A stretch of 64,000 nucleotides of DNA, taken from positions 9,825 through 73,824 of the forward strand of contig JAYPOZ010000009.1 of the NCBI GenBank assembly GCA_038131165.1, given 5' to 3'. Under the pieces are notes generated by a model that was given only the letters and a program-made list of their open reading frames with translations, ran no database searches and had not been told where the DNA came from. Source of the stretch: UBA6544 sp038131165 (GTDB taxonomy: Bacteria > Pseudomonadota > Alphaproteobacteria > UBA8366). Shown here in pieces: positions 44,488 to 53,070 of this stretch. The translations under genes were made by a program, and so were the position numbers. The stretch's first letter is position 1; each line of letters begins with the position of its first letter.

Positions 44488-47400
44488 TTATTCCTGCAAA
44501 CCGTCGCGGCCCAGCGCACGGTTGAGCAGCAAAAACAGCTTGCCGACATCGGCTGTCATAAAGGTCGAATGCAGCAGATTCTCCGGATCGACGGCTTCGG
44601 ATTCCCGCACCAGGCGCTCGAACTCGTCGACGAAACGGGTCACGTATTGCCGCATCTCGTCGTCCGCCTTCAGCCGATTCGTAATCCGGCTGACGATGGC
44701 GGCCTGTTTGCCCTTCAAAAGGTTACGGGTAAAGATGCCCCGGTCTCCGCTCGTATAGCGTTTCCAATCCGAATCCGGCACTTCGGTATCGAGCAGCCGC
44801 GTCAGATCAATGGAGAGCGAATTCAAATCCTCGACGATAAACCGAGCCGTCTTCAGGAACAGATCCCGCCGCATGGTGAGATCTTCCTCTTGCAGGCTCC
44901 TTGCCTGTTCGGCGGCGGCGGCGGAAGCCTTCATCAACTTGGTCGCCTGATCATCGAAGATTTCGCCCGCATCCAGCGTCTTTGCCACGGAGACTTCGAG
45001 CGCCTGCAAGAGACCGCTGGTGTTCTTCGTGAACGATCCGGTCGCGTCGTCGGCACTGGCTTTTGCTTCCTTCGCCGCCTCGCTGAAGACGCTGGTTTGC
45101 TTGGCCAGGGATTCGAGCGCTTCCTTGACCTGACGGTTGGTCTTGTCCGACGTCTCCGAGAGCCCTTCGGTCTGCTCGCGGAACGCCGCGTTCAAGGCTT
45201 TCAGGCGCGAGGACAACAGTTCAGTCGATCCGTTCAGTTCGGCGGATTGCTGCGCGAAGGCATCGCCGATCAAGCGAATCCGGTCGGCGGCATCGGCGGC
45301 GGCGCGGGAAAGTTCCTCCGACTCCAGGCTCAACGCCTCGCGGTTGTCATTGACCTGCATGCCGACTTGGATCGAGGCCGTCGTGAAGCGTTCGGTCTGC
45401 TGAGTGAAGCGCTCTCCGACATCGTCGAGCATGCCCAGCGCCGTCGAGATGCCGTCTTTCAGGCCTTCGATTTCCGTATTGAATCCGCTCCCGGCGCCGA
45501 TGATACGCTCGCGCACGGCCTCCGCGGCCGCCTCGAGCGCGGCGATCTGCGCCTTGAGGGTATCGTTGATCTTGTCGGTTTGACCGCGCGCGTCGTCCGT
45601 CGCCTTGCCGAGGCTCGAGGTCTGTTCTTCGACCGCCGAACGGATGCCCTTCGACTGATCGGCCAGATGGGACGCCAGTTCGCGCAGTTCCTGGCTGTCC
45701 GCACGCAGCGACTCCCGGATGCGCGACGCTTCTTCGGAAGCCTGGGTCGCCACTTCTTTCAGCTCGCCGGTCTGATCCTGAATGATGTTGCGGATACCGC
45801 TGACCTGCGTGGCCGCATAATCCGACGCCGTGCGCAATTCCTGACTCTGCTTGTGCAGCAATTCGCCGATGGTCTTCGCCTGTGCCGTCGACCAGTCCGC
45901 GGATTCCTGAAGCGATTGCGCCTGCAGGCGCATGGACTCGCCGATGCTGCGGGCTTGGGCGATGGCCGGGTCGAAAGCGTCGCTCATCTCCTGCACGCCG
46001 CCGCGCACCGCGGCCCCCAGGGCCTCCGTGCGGGTCGCGAGCATGGCTTCGATCTTCGCCGCCTGACCATCGGCCAAATCGGAGGCATTCTGAAGCTCCT
46101 CCGCCTGACGGCGCAACGCCTCGCGAATGGCTTCCGCGCGTGACGCCGCGAGATCCGTCGAGCGGGCCAATTCCATCGACTTCATTTCAAGCGCGTCCCG
46201 CAAGGAGCCAATCTGCGTGGTCGCGGTGTCGGCGGTACGGGTCAGCGAATCCGAATGCTGTTCCAGAGAGACTTCGACCGAGCGGGCCTGTTCGGCGACA
46301 TGATCCGACATGTCCTTCAACAGGTTCGCCTGCGCCTCCAAAGCGCTGCGGATTCGCTGGCTGTGGCCCTCGCTCATCTGCGTCGTGTGATTCAGCTCCT
46401 GCGCCTGCAAGCGCATGGCGGCGGTAATTTCCTCGATCCGCTCGGCCGTGATTTCGACGGAGGTGGAAAGCGCCGAGGATTGTTTTACCAGATGCTTTTC
46501 GAACCGCTCGGTGATCTCGCTGGATTGACGCTCCATCGTCTCGCCGACTTCGTCGACCCGCGCCTGCGTCGTATCCATGAGACGCCCGAATTCCGTCGAT
46601 TGGCGGTCAAACATTTCGCGCAGCGACGCCGACAGATTGGAGGTTTGCCGGCCGAGTGTCTCGACCATCTCGTCGATACGCTCGCCGGACCGTTCCGTGA
46701 CCACATGCAGCGTGTGCCCATGGCCGTCGAACGCCTGTTTCAAGCGTCCGCTGATGCTGGTAAGGAGTTCTTGCAGCCCAGCGCCGATTTCGGTCGCCTT
46801 CTCGCTGGCGCGGTCGGCCGCCGTCTTGAGATCGCTCGTCCCTTTGTCGAGACGCTCGCGGACGAGCTTGGTCCGTTCCACCGCGGTATCGGAGGCCTCG
46901 CTCAAGTCCACGGTGTATTCGCGGAACAGCCCACCGATGGATTTCGCCTGTTCCGCCGCCCGGTCGGACGCGTCGATCAACTCGGCGGCCTGCATGCGCA
47001 AGGCAGCGCGGATTTCGTCCGATTGCTCGACCGCGTGCATCGTCGCACGGTTGAGTTCCTCGGTCTGGCGCTCCACCGAGTTCTCCATGTTGCGCGATTG
47101 ATCCGCGAACCGGTCGGCCAAATCGGTCAGCGCCTTCGTCTGGCCGCTGATCGCTTCCTTCAGAGACGTCGCTTCGCCCGCCGCCTTCTCCGAGACTTCG
47201 GACAAGGCTTCGGTCTGCTCGCGAAGCGCACCCGACAATTGCCCGATATCGATGGTCGCCTTGTCACTGGCACGCGAGAGTTCCTCGGCTTGCTTACGAA
47301 GCGCCTCCGAAACCTGGCCGATCCGCGCTTCCGCCTCCTCGGCGGGATAGGTCAGCATTTCGAGCTGGCGGCGCAGCGCCTCGGTGTGGTCGCGGACATC

Positions 47401-47694
47401 GTAGCCGCGCCGGAAATACGCCATGGCAAGCCAAAGAAAGGCGAGCGGCGACGCCATGCCGGCGACCAGCGCGCCCAGCTCGTGCGCCAGCATCTGGCTG
47501 CCAAAACTCCAGCCGAGCGTCGTGTGAATGTAGGTCAGACAGAGAAAGACCCAGAACACCGAGACGGAAATGCCGGCGGCGGTAATCCGTTGCGATTGCC
47601 GGCGCGCGCGCGCCTGCGACGCCTTGATTTCGGCGATATCCGGGCCTTCGGCATGGCGGCCGGACCGGGGCAGTTCCGTCACATTGGCGGACAT
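44488..47694 (-). CDS. Membrane coiled-coil protein with 25-residue repeats, TipN-like
   Basis: A 1068-residue protein with two membrane spans near residues 40-57 and 70-93 and a long coiled coil. Most of the coil is built of 25-residue units with consensus aLrxQtxeLxxAsdxAxxQaxxIxe: seven in strict tandem (residues about 131-305), a second block of ten plus one 36-residue unit, and three more near residue 800. The C-terminal 150 residues (FIVEDLNSLSIDLTRLLD, FVDEFERLVRE) are globular-looking and conserved in type. The layout, two N-terminal spans plus a very long coil, resembles Caulobacter TipN, a polarity scaffold; this is inference. The ATG at 47694 or a TTG at 47700 could be the start. 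Confidence 0.78.
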   Translation of the reverse strand: MSANVTELPRSGRHAEGPDIAEIKASQARARRQSQRITAAGISVSVFWVFLCLTYIHTTLGWSFGSQMLAHELGALVAGMASPLAFLWLAMAYFRRGYDVRDHTEALRRQLEMLTYPAEEAEARIGQVSEALRKQAEELSRASDKATIDIGQLSGALREQTEALSEVSEKAAGEATSLKEAISGQTKALTDLADRFADQSRNMENSVERQTEELNRATMHAVEQSDEIRAALRMQAAELIDASDRAAEQAKSIGGLFREYTVDLSEASDTAVERTKLVRERLDKGTSDLKTAADRASEKATEIGAGLQELLTSISGRLKQAFDGHGHTLHVVTERSGERIDEMVETLGRQTSNLSASLREMFDRQSTEFGRLMDTTQARVDEVGETMERQSSEITERFEKHLVKQSSALSTSVEITAERIEEITAAMRLQAQELNHTTQMSEGHSQRIRSALEAQANLLKDMSDHVAEQARSVEVSLEQHSDSLTRTADTATTQIGSLRDALEMKSMELARSTDLAASRAEAIREALRRQAEELQNASDLADGQAAKIEAMLATRTEALGAAVRGGVQEMSDAFDPAIAQARSIGESMRLQAQSLQESADWSTAQAKTIGELLHKQSQELRTASDYAATQVSGIRNIIQDQTGELKEVATQASEEASRIRESLRADSQELRELASHLADQSKGIRSAVEEQTSSLGKATDDARGQTDKINDTLKAQIAALEAAAEAVRERIIGAGSGFNTEIEGLKDGISTALGMLDDVGERFTQQTERFTTASIQVGMQVNDNREALSLESEELSRAAADAADRIRLIGDAFAQQSAELNGSTELLSSRLKALNAAFREQTEGLSETSDKTNRQVKEALESLAKQTSVFSEAAKEAKASADDATGSFTKNTSGLLQALEVSVAKTLDAGEIFDDQATKLMKASAAAAEQARSLQEEDLTMRRDLFLKTARFIVEDLNSLSIDLTRLLDTEVPDSDWKRYTSGDRGIFTRNLLKGKQAAIVSRITNRLKADDEMRQYVTRFVDEFERLVRESEAVDPENLLHSTFMTADVGKLFLLLNRALGRDGLQE
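45111..45335 (-). repeat. 75-bp protein-level repeats, block 3 (three units)
   Basis: Three consecutive 25-residue units (ALSLESEELSRAAADAADRI, AFAQQSAELNGSTELLSSRL, AFREQTEGLSETSDKTNRQV and following). They share the register of the other blocks, with less regular ends. The repeat is evident in protein, not in exact DNA identity. Confidence 0.65.
45562..46419 (-). repeat. 75-bp protein-level repeats, block 2 (ten units plus one of 36)
   Basis: Eleven consecutive units, ten of 25 residues and one of 36 (25+11), beginning AMRLQAQELNH and ending KATDDARGQTDKIND. The hydrophobic spacing is kept throughout. Confidence 0.72.
46780..47304 (-). repeat. 75-bp protein-level repeats, block 1 (seven units)
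   Basis: Seven 25-residue units in unbroken register, from ALRKQAEELSRASDKATIDI to RLDKGTSDLKTAADRASEKA. The pattern AL/-Q-/EL-A/-D-A/Q-I repeats exactly every 25 residues. Confidence 0.78.
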
Positions 47695-47735
47695 GACCAA
47701 ATACTCTCAATATTACTAACGTCAAATATTAAACG

Positions 47736-47765
47736 AATATTCCACGAGCGGCGGTTAATAGTCAA
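47736..47765 (-). promoter_or_regulatory. Candidate promoter for the coiled-coil gene
   Basis: On the minus strand TTGACT (47760-47765) and AATATT (47736-47741) are 18 bases apart in an AT-rich 130-base gap upstream of the coiled-coil gene. A weak match; transcription from it has not been shown. Confidence 0.3.
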
Positions 47766-47830
47766 CAAATGGAATTAAAAGCAAAAATTCGAGGAATGAT
47801 AGACTTCCTTAAATAAAACGAAATAAAAGC

Positions 47831-49990
47831 TTACTCCGCCGCTTCCAGACCGCGATGTCTCACCAGGCCGATGATCTCGCTCGCCGCCTTGGGTATATTC
47901 GTGCCGGGGCCGTAAATCGCCGACACGCCGGCCGCGCGCAGCATGTCGTAGTCCTGGGGCGGAATCACGCCGCCGCAGACCACGATCACGTCGCCGGCAC
48001 CCTGTTCGCGCAACGAGGATATCAATGCCGGGACCAATGTCTTGTGACCGGCCGCTTGCGACGACACCCCGACCACATGCACGTCGTTCTCCACCGCCTG
48101 GCGGGCGGCCTCTTGCGGTGTCTGGAACAGCGGCCCGACATCGACGTCGAAACCGATATCGGCAAAGGCCGTCGCGATTACCTTGGCGCCCCGGTCGTGG
48201 CCGTCCTGACCCAGTTTCACGACCAGCATCCGGGGACGGCGTCCCTCGTCCTCGGCGAATCGGTTGATTTCCTCGGCGATCTTCTCATAGCCTTCATCGC
48301 CGTCGAAGGCCGAGCCATAGACGCCGGTAATGGAGCGGATCACCGCGCGGTGCCGTGTATACTTGGCCTCCAGCGCATCCGAAATCTCGCCGACCGTCGC
48401 CCGCGCGCGGGCGGCATCCACCGCCAGGGCCAGCAAATTGGCCGACGGATCGTCCGCGCCCGCCGCCAGCGCTTCCAGCGCCGCCCTGCAGGCCGACTCG
48501 TCGCGCCCGTTCCTGACCTGTTTGAGGCGGGCGATTTGCGATTCCCGGACCGCTGTATTGTCGATATCGAGGATATCGACCTCGTCCTTGATCTCCGGCT
48601 GGAAGCGGTTGACGCCGACGATCACGTCCTCGCCGCGGTCGATGCGGGATTGGCGGCGCGCGGCGCTCTCCTCGATCCGCAGCTTCGGAAGCCCCGCGTC
48701 GACCGCCTTGGTCATGCCGCCCAACTCCTCGACCTCGTCGATCAGCTTCTGGGCCTCGGCGATCAGGCTCGCGGTCAGGCTTTCGACATAATAGCTGCCG
48801 GCTAACGGATCGACTGTGCGCGTCATCCCGGCTTCGTGGTTCAAGATCAGCTGGGTGTTGCGCGCGATCCGCATGGAAAACTCGCTCGGCAGCGCCAAGG
48901 CCTCGTCGAAGGAATTGGTGTGCAGCGATTGCGTGCCGCCCAGTACGCCCGCCAGGGCCTCGATGGTCGTGCGCACGATATTGTTGTAAGGGTCGTGCTC
49001 GGTCAGCGAGACGCCCGAAGTCTGGCAATGGGTGCGCAGCGCGGAAGAGCGCGGGTCTTTCGGCTGGAATTTTTCCATCATCAGCTTCGACCAGAGGAAG
49101 CGCGCGGCCCGGAGTTTCGCGACCTCCATGAAGAAATCCATGCCGAGACAGAAGAAGAACGAAAGGCGCGGCGCGAAAGCGTCGACGTCCAGCCCCTTCG
49201 AGATCGCGGCGCGCACGTACTCGACGCCGTCGGCCAGGGTATAGGCGAGTTCCTGCACGCAGGTCGCCCCCGCCTCCTGCATGTGATAGCCCGAGATGGA
49301 GATCGAGTTGAAGCGCGGCATCTCTTTCGCCGTGTACTCGATGATATCGGAGACGATCCGCATCGAGGGCTCCGGCGGGTAAATATAGGTATTGCGGACC
49401 ATGAACTCCTTCAGGATATCGTTCTGAATGGTCCCCGAGAGGTCCTTGTGCGCGACTCCCTGCTCCTCGCCGGCGACGATATACATCGCGAGCACCGGCA
49501 GCACCGCGCCGTTCATGGTCATCGAGACCGACATCTTGTCGAGCGGAATGCCGTCGAAGAGAATCTTCATGTCCTCGACGGAGTCGATGGCAACGCCCGC
49601 CTTGCCGACATCGCCGACGACGCGCTCGTGATCGGAATCGTATCCGCGATGGGTGGCGAGATCGAAAGCGATCGAGAGACCCATCTGCCCCGCCGCAAGA
49701 TTCTTGCGGTAGAAGGCGTTCGATTCTTCCGCCGTGGAAAACCCCGAATACTGCCGTACGGTCCAGGGCCGACCCGTATACATGGTCGCGCGCGGCCCGC
49801 GCACGTAAGGCGCTGTGCCCGGCAAGGTGCCAAGGTGCTCCAGACCTTCGAGGTCCTCCGCCGTATAGAGCGCCTTGACGGTTATTCCTTCGGGCGTCTC
49901 GCGCGCGAGGTCGTCCACGGCGCGGCCTTTCAGCTCCGCCGCCGCCTGTTCACGCCACTCTTCGATGGTGGTCTTGGTGAATTCCGCCAT
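47831..49990 (-). CDS. scpA: Methylmalonyl-CoA mutase, large subunit
   Basis: The mutase converts (R)-methylmalonyl-CoA to succinyl-CoA with adenosylcobalamin. The 719-residue chain contains the TIM-barrel substrate domain (YTGRPWTVRQYSGFSTAEESNAFYR, SISGYHMQEAGA, TQSLHTNSFDEALALPSE) and a C-terminal B12 domain with the KLGQDGHDRG motif whose His binds cobalt. Both parts in one 719-residue chain fit the homodimeric alphaproteobacterial type. The GTPase partner meaB and chelatase genes cobS/cobT lie in the same window. It stands alone with a gap of about 70 bases to the FAD gene. Confidence 0.97.
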   Translation of the reverse strand: MAEFTKTTIEEWREQAAAELKGRAVDDLARETPEGITVKALYTAEDLEGLEHLGTLPGTAPYVRGPRATMYTGRPWTVRQYSGFSTAEESNAFYRKNLAAGQMGLSIAFDLATHRGYDSDHERVVGDVGKAGVAIDSVEDMKILFDGIPLDKMSVSMTMNGAVLPVLAMYIVAGEEQGVAHKDLSGTIQNDILKEFMVRNTYIYPPEPSMRIVSDIIEYTAKEMPRFNSISISGYHMQEAGATCVQELAYTLADGVEYVRAAISKGLDVDAFAPRLSFFFCLGMDFFMEVAKLRAARFLWSKLMMEKFQPKDPRSSALRTHCQTSGVSLTEHDPYNNIVRTTIEALAGVLGGTQSLHTNSFDEALALPSEFSMRIARNTQLILNHEAGMTRTVDPLAGSYYVESLTASLIAEAQKLIDEVEELGGMTKAVDAGLPKLRIEESAARRQSRIDRGEDVIVGVNRFQPEIKDEVDILDIDNTAVRESQIARLKQVRNGRDESACRAALEALAAGADDPSANLLALAVDAARARATVGEISDALEAKYTRHRAVIRSITGVYGSAFDGDEGYEKIAEEINRFAEDEGRRPRMLVVKLGQDGHDRGAKVIATAFADIGFDVDVGPLFQTPQEAARQAVENDVHVVGVSSQAAGHKTLVPALISSLREQGAGDVIVVCGGVIPPQDYDMLRAAGVSAIYGPGTNIPKAASEIIGLVRHRGLEAAE

Positions 49991-50059
49991 CGCACAATAC
50001 TCCCGTTTATTCTTTCTCTCTTTATATCGGCTCCGCCGGTCGCGAGTCCATCGGCTGGC

Positions 50060-51448
50060 TCAGAGCTGTCCGTTCGCGTCCAGCCCGGCGAATCCATCGA
50101 GATAGGCCGGGTCGCGGAAACGGGCGGGATGAAACGCCGCCGCGTATCCGGGCAAGGCCGTACCGGTTACATGGCAGGCAAGCAATTCCCCCGCCGCGCA
50201 GGACGCCATGATGCCGAAGCCCGAGAAGGCGGAGCAGACATAGGCGCCCGGCACCTCCAGCGGTCCGACAAGAGGACGGTTCTCCGGCGTCTTGGTATAA
50301 TATCCTCCGTCGACAAACGGCCGCGGCATCGGATCGAAATAGACATCCAACCCGGGCACCATGACCGCCATGCCGCGCAAGGTGATCTCGGGCAGAAACG
50401 GGTCCCATTCGAGCGGGTAGCACGGCGCCTCCGCACTCTCGCAGTCATAGGTCCAGTACATCAACACCTGATCGCCGGCGCCGACCGGCCGGCCGTGCAC
50501 CCCGGCCGGAAAACTTTCGAGAAGACGGTGCGTCTCCTCCGCTTCCGCGAAGGCGGCGCGCTCCTCCGTCGACCACGGCAGGTCGATCGGATCGCTCCAG
50601 ATGATCAGGGGCGCGGTGCGGGGCACGACCCCTCTCGGATCGGAAAGACTGATCTTGATGTGCTTTTCGACCGAGACCGGCAGATCGCTGCCGATTATGT
50701 CGAGGCAGGATTTTAAATAAGGGCCCGGCGCCAAGACCACGGTGTCGGATTCGACGACCGAAAGTCGCCCATCCACTACCAAATGGACGCCGCACACTTT
50801 TCCCGCTGATGTCTCGATCCCGGCGAAGGCAGCAGGCGCCAGCGTGGCGCCCGCCGCACGGGCGCGTTCCAGAAGATACATGCCCAGCTGCTGCGCGCTC
50901 AGCGACCCGCACCGGCGCGCATGCAGCACGGCCTTGGTTTGCGGATTGAGATAGGGGAAGTGCTCCCGTATCAATGCCGGGTCGGTTATCAGATCGGCAC
51001 CGTCGAGAGGCGTATCAAACCCGTCGGCGGCAGCAGGCCGATAGCCGCCCCGCCCTCCAACACGACGGAGCGGCCCAGCGCCGAGCGTCGCCGCCTCCAA
51101 TGCCTCCGCCTCGTAGACGGCGACGCGGCTTTCGTCCGCGGTCGCGAAGAGGTATCCGCGCCGGTTCATCAGAAAGCGATTGCCGCTCTCCCGCGCGTGC
51201 CGCTCCATCAGATCGATACTGCGATTGGTCAGCGCCACCATGGCATCGCCCGGACCCGGCCACCAGTTGCGATAACATTCGGTCGACTTGTCGCTGGTAA
51301 GCGATAACGGCGGGCCGGGATCGGCGATCAGGACCCGCTTGAGCCCCGCTTCCGACAGCGCATGCGCGGCGGCGATCCCGGCAATTCCGGCACCGCACAC
51401 GACCGCATCGTAGGTCTCGCGACCGCTTCCGCCTGCATCTTCGATCAT
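50060..51448 (-). CDS. FAD-dependent oxidoreductase, DAO family (second copy)
   Basis: A 462-residue flavoprotein. The N-terminus YDAVVCGAGIAGIAAAHALSEAG is the FAD-binding motif, DPGPPLSLTSDKSTECYRNWWPG is typical of the DAO group, and the C-terminus AYVCSAFSGFGIMASCAAGELLACHV contacts flavin. It is larger than the copy at 25032-26354 and differs in sequence. It lies divergent from an amidohydrolase gene, with three 15-bp repeats between them. Confidence 0.86.
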   Translation of the reverse strand: MIEDAGGSGRETYDAVVCGAGIAGIAAAHALSEAGLKRVLIADPGPPLSLTSDKSTECYRNWWPGPGDAMVALTNRSIDLMERHARESGNRFLMNRRGYLFATADESRVAVYEAEALEAATLGAGPLRRVGGRGGYRPAAADGFDTPLDGADLITDPALIREHFPYLNPQTKAVLHARRCGSLSAQQLGMYLLERARAAGATLAPAAFAGIETSAGKVCGVHLVVDGRLSVVESDTVVLAPGPYLKSCLDIIGSDLPVSVEKHIKISLSDPRGVVPRTAPLIIWSDPIDLPWSTEERAAFAEAEETHRLLESFPAGVHGRPVGAGDQVLMYWTYDCESAEAPCYPLEWDPFLPEITLRGMAVMVPGLDVYFDPMPRPFVDGGYYTKTPENRPLVGPLEVPGAYVCSAFSGFGIMASCAAGELLACHVTGTALPGYAAAFHPARFRDPAYLDGFAGLDANGQL

Positions 51449-51502
51449 GCGCGAAACCTAGCATGATCGGCACCGGCCCCGCCAAGAGCATCCGCGGCAC
51501 GA

Positions 51503-51547
51503 ACATGTACGGCAGAGACATGTGCGGCGCAGACATGTGCGGCGCAG
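51503..51547. repeat. Three tandem 15-bp repeats with ACATGT palindromes
   Basis: The unit ACATGTGCGGCGCAG occurs twice exactly and once with changes (ACATGTACGGCAGAG), at 51503-51517, 51518-51532 and 51533-51547. Each unit starts with the palindrome ACATGT. They lie between the divergent FAD oxidoreductase and amidohydrolase genes and could be operators or a simple microsatellite. Confidence 0.85.
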
Positions 51548-51598
51548 ACAGGCGATCTATCCTTGCTCGATAAGGTGGATGGCTCATGGGAGACGCAG

Positions 51599-52630
51599 AT
51601 GGCCGCGAACACGGGACAGACATCGCCGGACGACGCTTGGCTCGCGACTCTCGAGGAGGCAGCGCTGGAGCCGGACCTCCCCATCGTCGATCCGCACCAC
51701 CATCTCTGGCTGCGCGGCGGCTATACCTATCTGATGCCGGAACTCGCCGCCGACATGGCGAGCGGACACACCATCGCCGCCACGGTCTTTGCGGAATGCC
51801 ACTCGATGTATCGAGAGGCCGGGCCGGAGGCGGAGAAGTCGTTGGGCGAGACGGAATTCGTCACCGGCCAAGCGGCCATGAGCGCCAGCGGGGCGTTCGG
51901 TCCGGCGCGCGCCTGCGCGGTCATGTTCGGCAATGTCGACATGACGCTGGGTGCGGGGATCGCGCCGTTGCTGGAGAAGCACATCGTGGCGTCGGGCAGG
52001 CGCTTTCGCGGGTTGCGCTACTCGACCGGATGGGACGCGGACGAACGCATCCGCAACGTCGCTCCCGAAGCCGGCCTGCTGATCGATTCCCGGGTGCGGG
52101 AGGCGGCGGCGGTGCTCGCGGCGGAGGGACTATCGCTCGACAGCTGGCTCTATCACCCGCAGCTCGACGAGGTGGCGACGCTTGCCGACGCGTTGCCCGA
52201 CCTCACGATCGTCCTCAACCATGTCGGCAGCCCGATCCTCGGCGGCCCCTATCGCGGCAAGACAGACGAAGTGTTCCAAGACTGGAAGCGCCGGATCGCC
52301 CGCGTCGGCGAGCGGGAAAACGTCTATGTGAAGCTCGGTGCCCTGCCGATCCGCATGCCCGGCTTTGCGGGCGACCGCAGCGTGCCGCCGGGCTCCGAGG
52401 AAGTGGCGGTCGCCTGGAAGCCGTGGATCGAGACCTGCATCGACGCGTTCGGCCCCGCGCGCAGCATGTTCGAATCGAACTTTCCGGTGCAGAAGCGTTG
52501 GTGCAGCTATCAGGTCTGCTGGAACGCCTTCAAACGGCTCGCCGCCGGTGCCTCGGCGGTGGAAAAACACGCTCTGTTCGCCGGCGCGGCGGCGCGGGCC
52601 TATCGCATCGACGGGATCGAAACGGCCTAA
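51599..52630 (+). CDS. Amidohydrolase family (PDC-hydrolase-like TIM barrel)
   Basis: A 343-residue metal-dependent hydrolase. The N-terminal VDPHHHLWLRGG has the HxH metal motif, TVFAECHSMY follows, then FRGLRYSTGWD, DLTIVLNHVGSP (His), and the late FESNFPVQKRW (the Asp position of many members is Asn here). This is the cluster that includes 2-pyrone-4,6-dicarboxylate hydrolase and related lactonases. ATG 51599 has GGGAG upstream; the frame is open a little earlier. It converges with the thioesterase gene, the stops overlapping by 4 bases. Confidence 0.84.
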   Translation: MAANTGQTSPDDAWLATLEEAALEPDLPIVDPHHHLWLRGGYTYLMPELAADMASGHTIAATVFAECHSMYREAGPEAEKSLGETEFVTGQAAMSASGAFGPARACAVMFGNVDMTLGAGIAPLLEKHIVASGRRFRGLRYSTGWDADERIRNVAPEAGLLIDSRVREAAAVLAAEGLSLDSWLYHPQLDEVATLADALPDLTIVLNHVGSPILGGPYRGKTDEVFQDWKRRIARVGERENVYVKLGALPIRMPGFAGDRSVPPGSEEVAVAWKPWIETCIDAFGPARSMFESNFPVQKRWCSYQVCWNAFKRLAAGASAVEKHALFAGAAARAYRIDGIETA

Positions 52631-53067
52631 CGCCCCAGAGCATCGCCTTCGAGCGCCGCGATCTTGTCGACAAGCTCCCGCGGCACCGGCGCGGATTTAT
52701 GGGTCGCTTGGTTGGTGTTGACCCAAACGACCTCTCCAGTCGCCCGCAGGTCATCCCCACCCTGGGGATGGATTTCCAGCAGGAAGGTGATCGACGAACG
52801 GCCGAGACGCGCGACCCGGACATGCACCTCGATATCCTCGTCGAAGGCGATCGGCTGCTGGTACTCGACCAGCGTGCGAACGGTGTGGAAATCCTCTCCG
52901 GTATGTTCGACCTGTCCCATGTATTCATACGGCAGGGCGCGGAAATACTCGGTGATCGCGGTGTCGTAATAGGTGAGATAGTGAGCGTTGAAGACGATTT
53001 TCTGGCCGTCCACCTCGGAATAGCGCACGCGGAAGGGCCAGGCGAATCTGAAGTCCGATTTGGCCAT
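52627..53067 (-). CDS. Acyl-CoA thioesterase, hot-dog fold
   Basis: A 146-residue 4-hydroxybenzoyl-CoA thioesterase-like protein, with the FRVRYSEVDGQKIVFNAHYLTYYDTA catalytic opening (the Asp and Tyr/Asn positions of YbgC-type enzymes) and ATGEVVWVNTNQATHKSAPVP near the end. It lies 3 bases after the methyltransferase gene and is co-transcribed with it. It would release CoA from an acyl or aroyl-CoA. Confidence 0.86.
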   Translation of the reverse strand: MAKSDFRFAWPFRVRYSEVDGQKIVFNAHYLTYYDTAITEYFRALPYEYMGQVEHTGEDFHTVRTLVEYQQPIAFDEDIEVHVRVARLGRSSITFLLEIHPQGGDDLRATGEVVWVNTNQATHKSAPVPRELVDKIAALEGDALGR

Positions 53068-53070
53068 GGA

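Noticed and set aside
44569..46143. Long plus-strand frame opposite the coiled-coil gene
   Set aside because: It mirrors the 75-base periodicity of the real gene in antisense and has no own features.
46780..47304. CRISPR-like regular spacing
   Set aside because: The units are contiguous without spacers, similar at the protein level only, and form part of an open coding frame.
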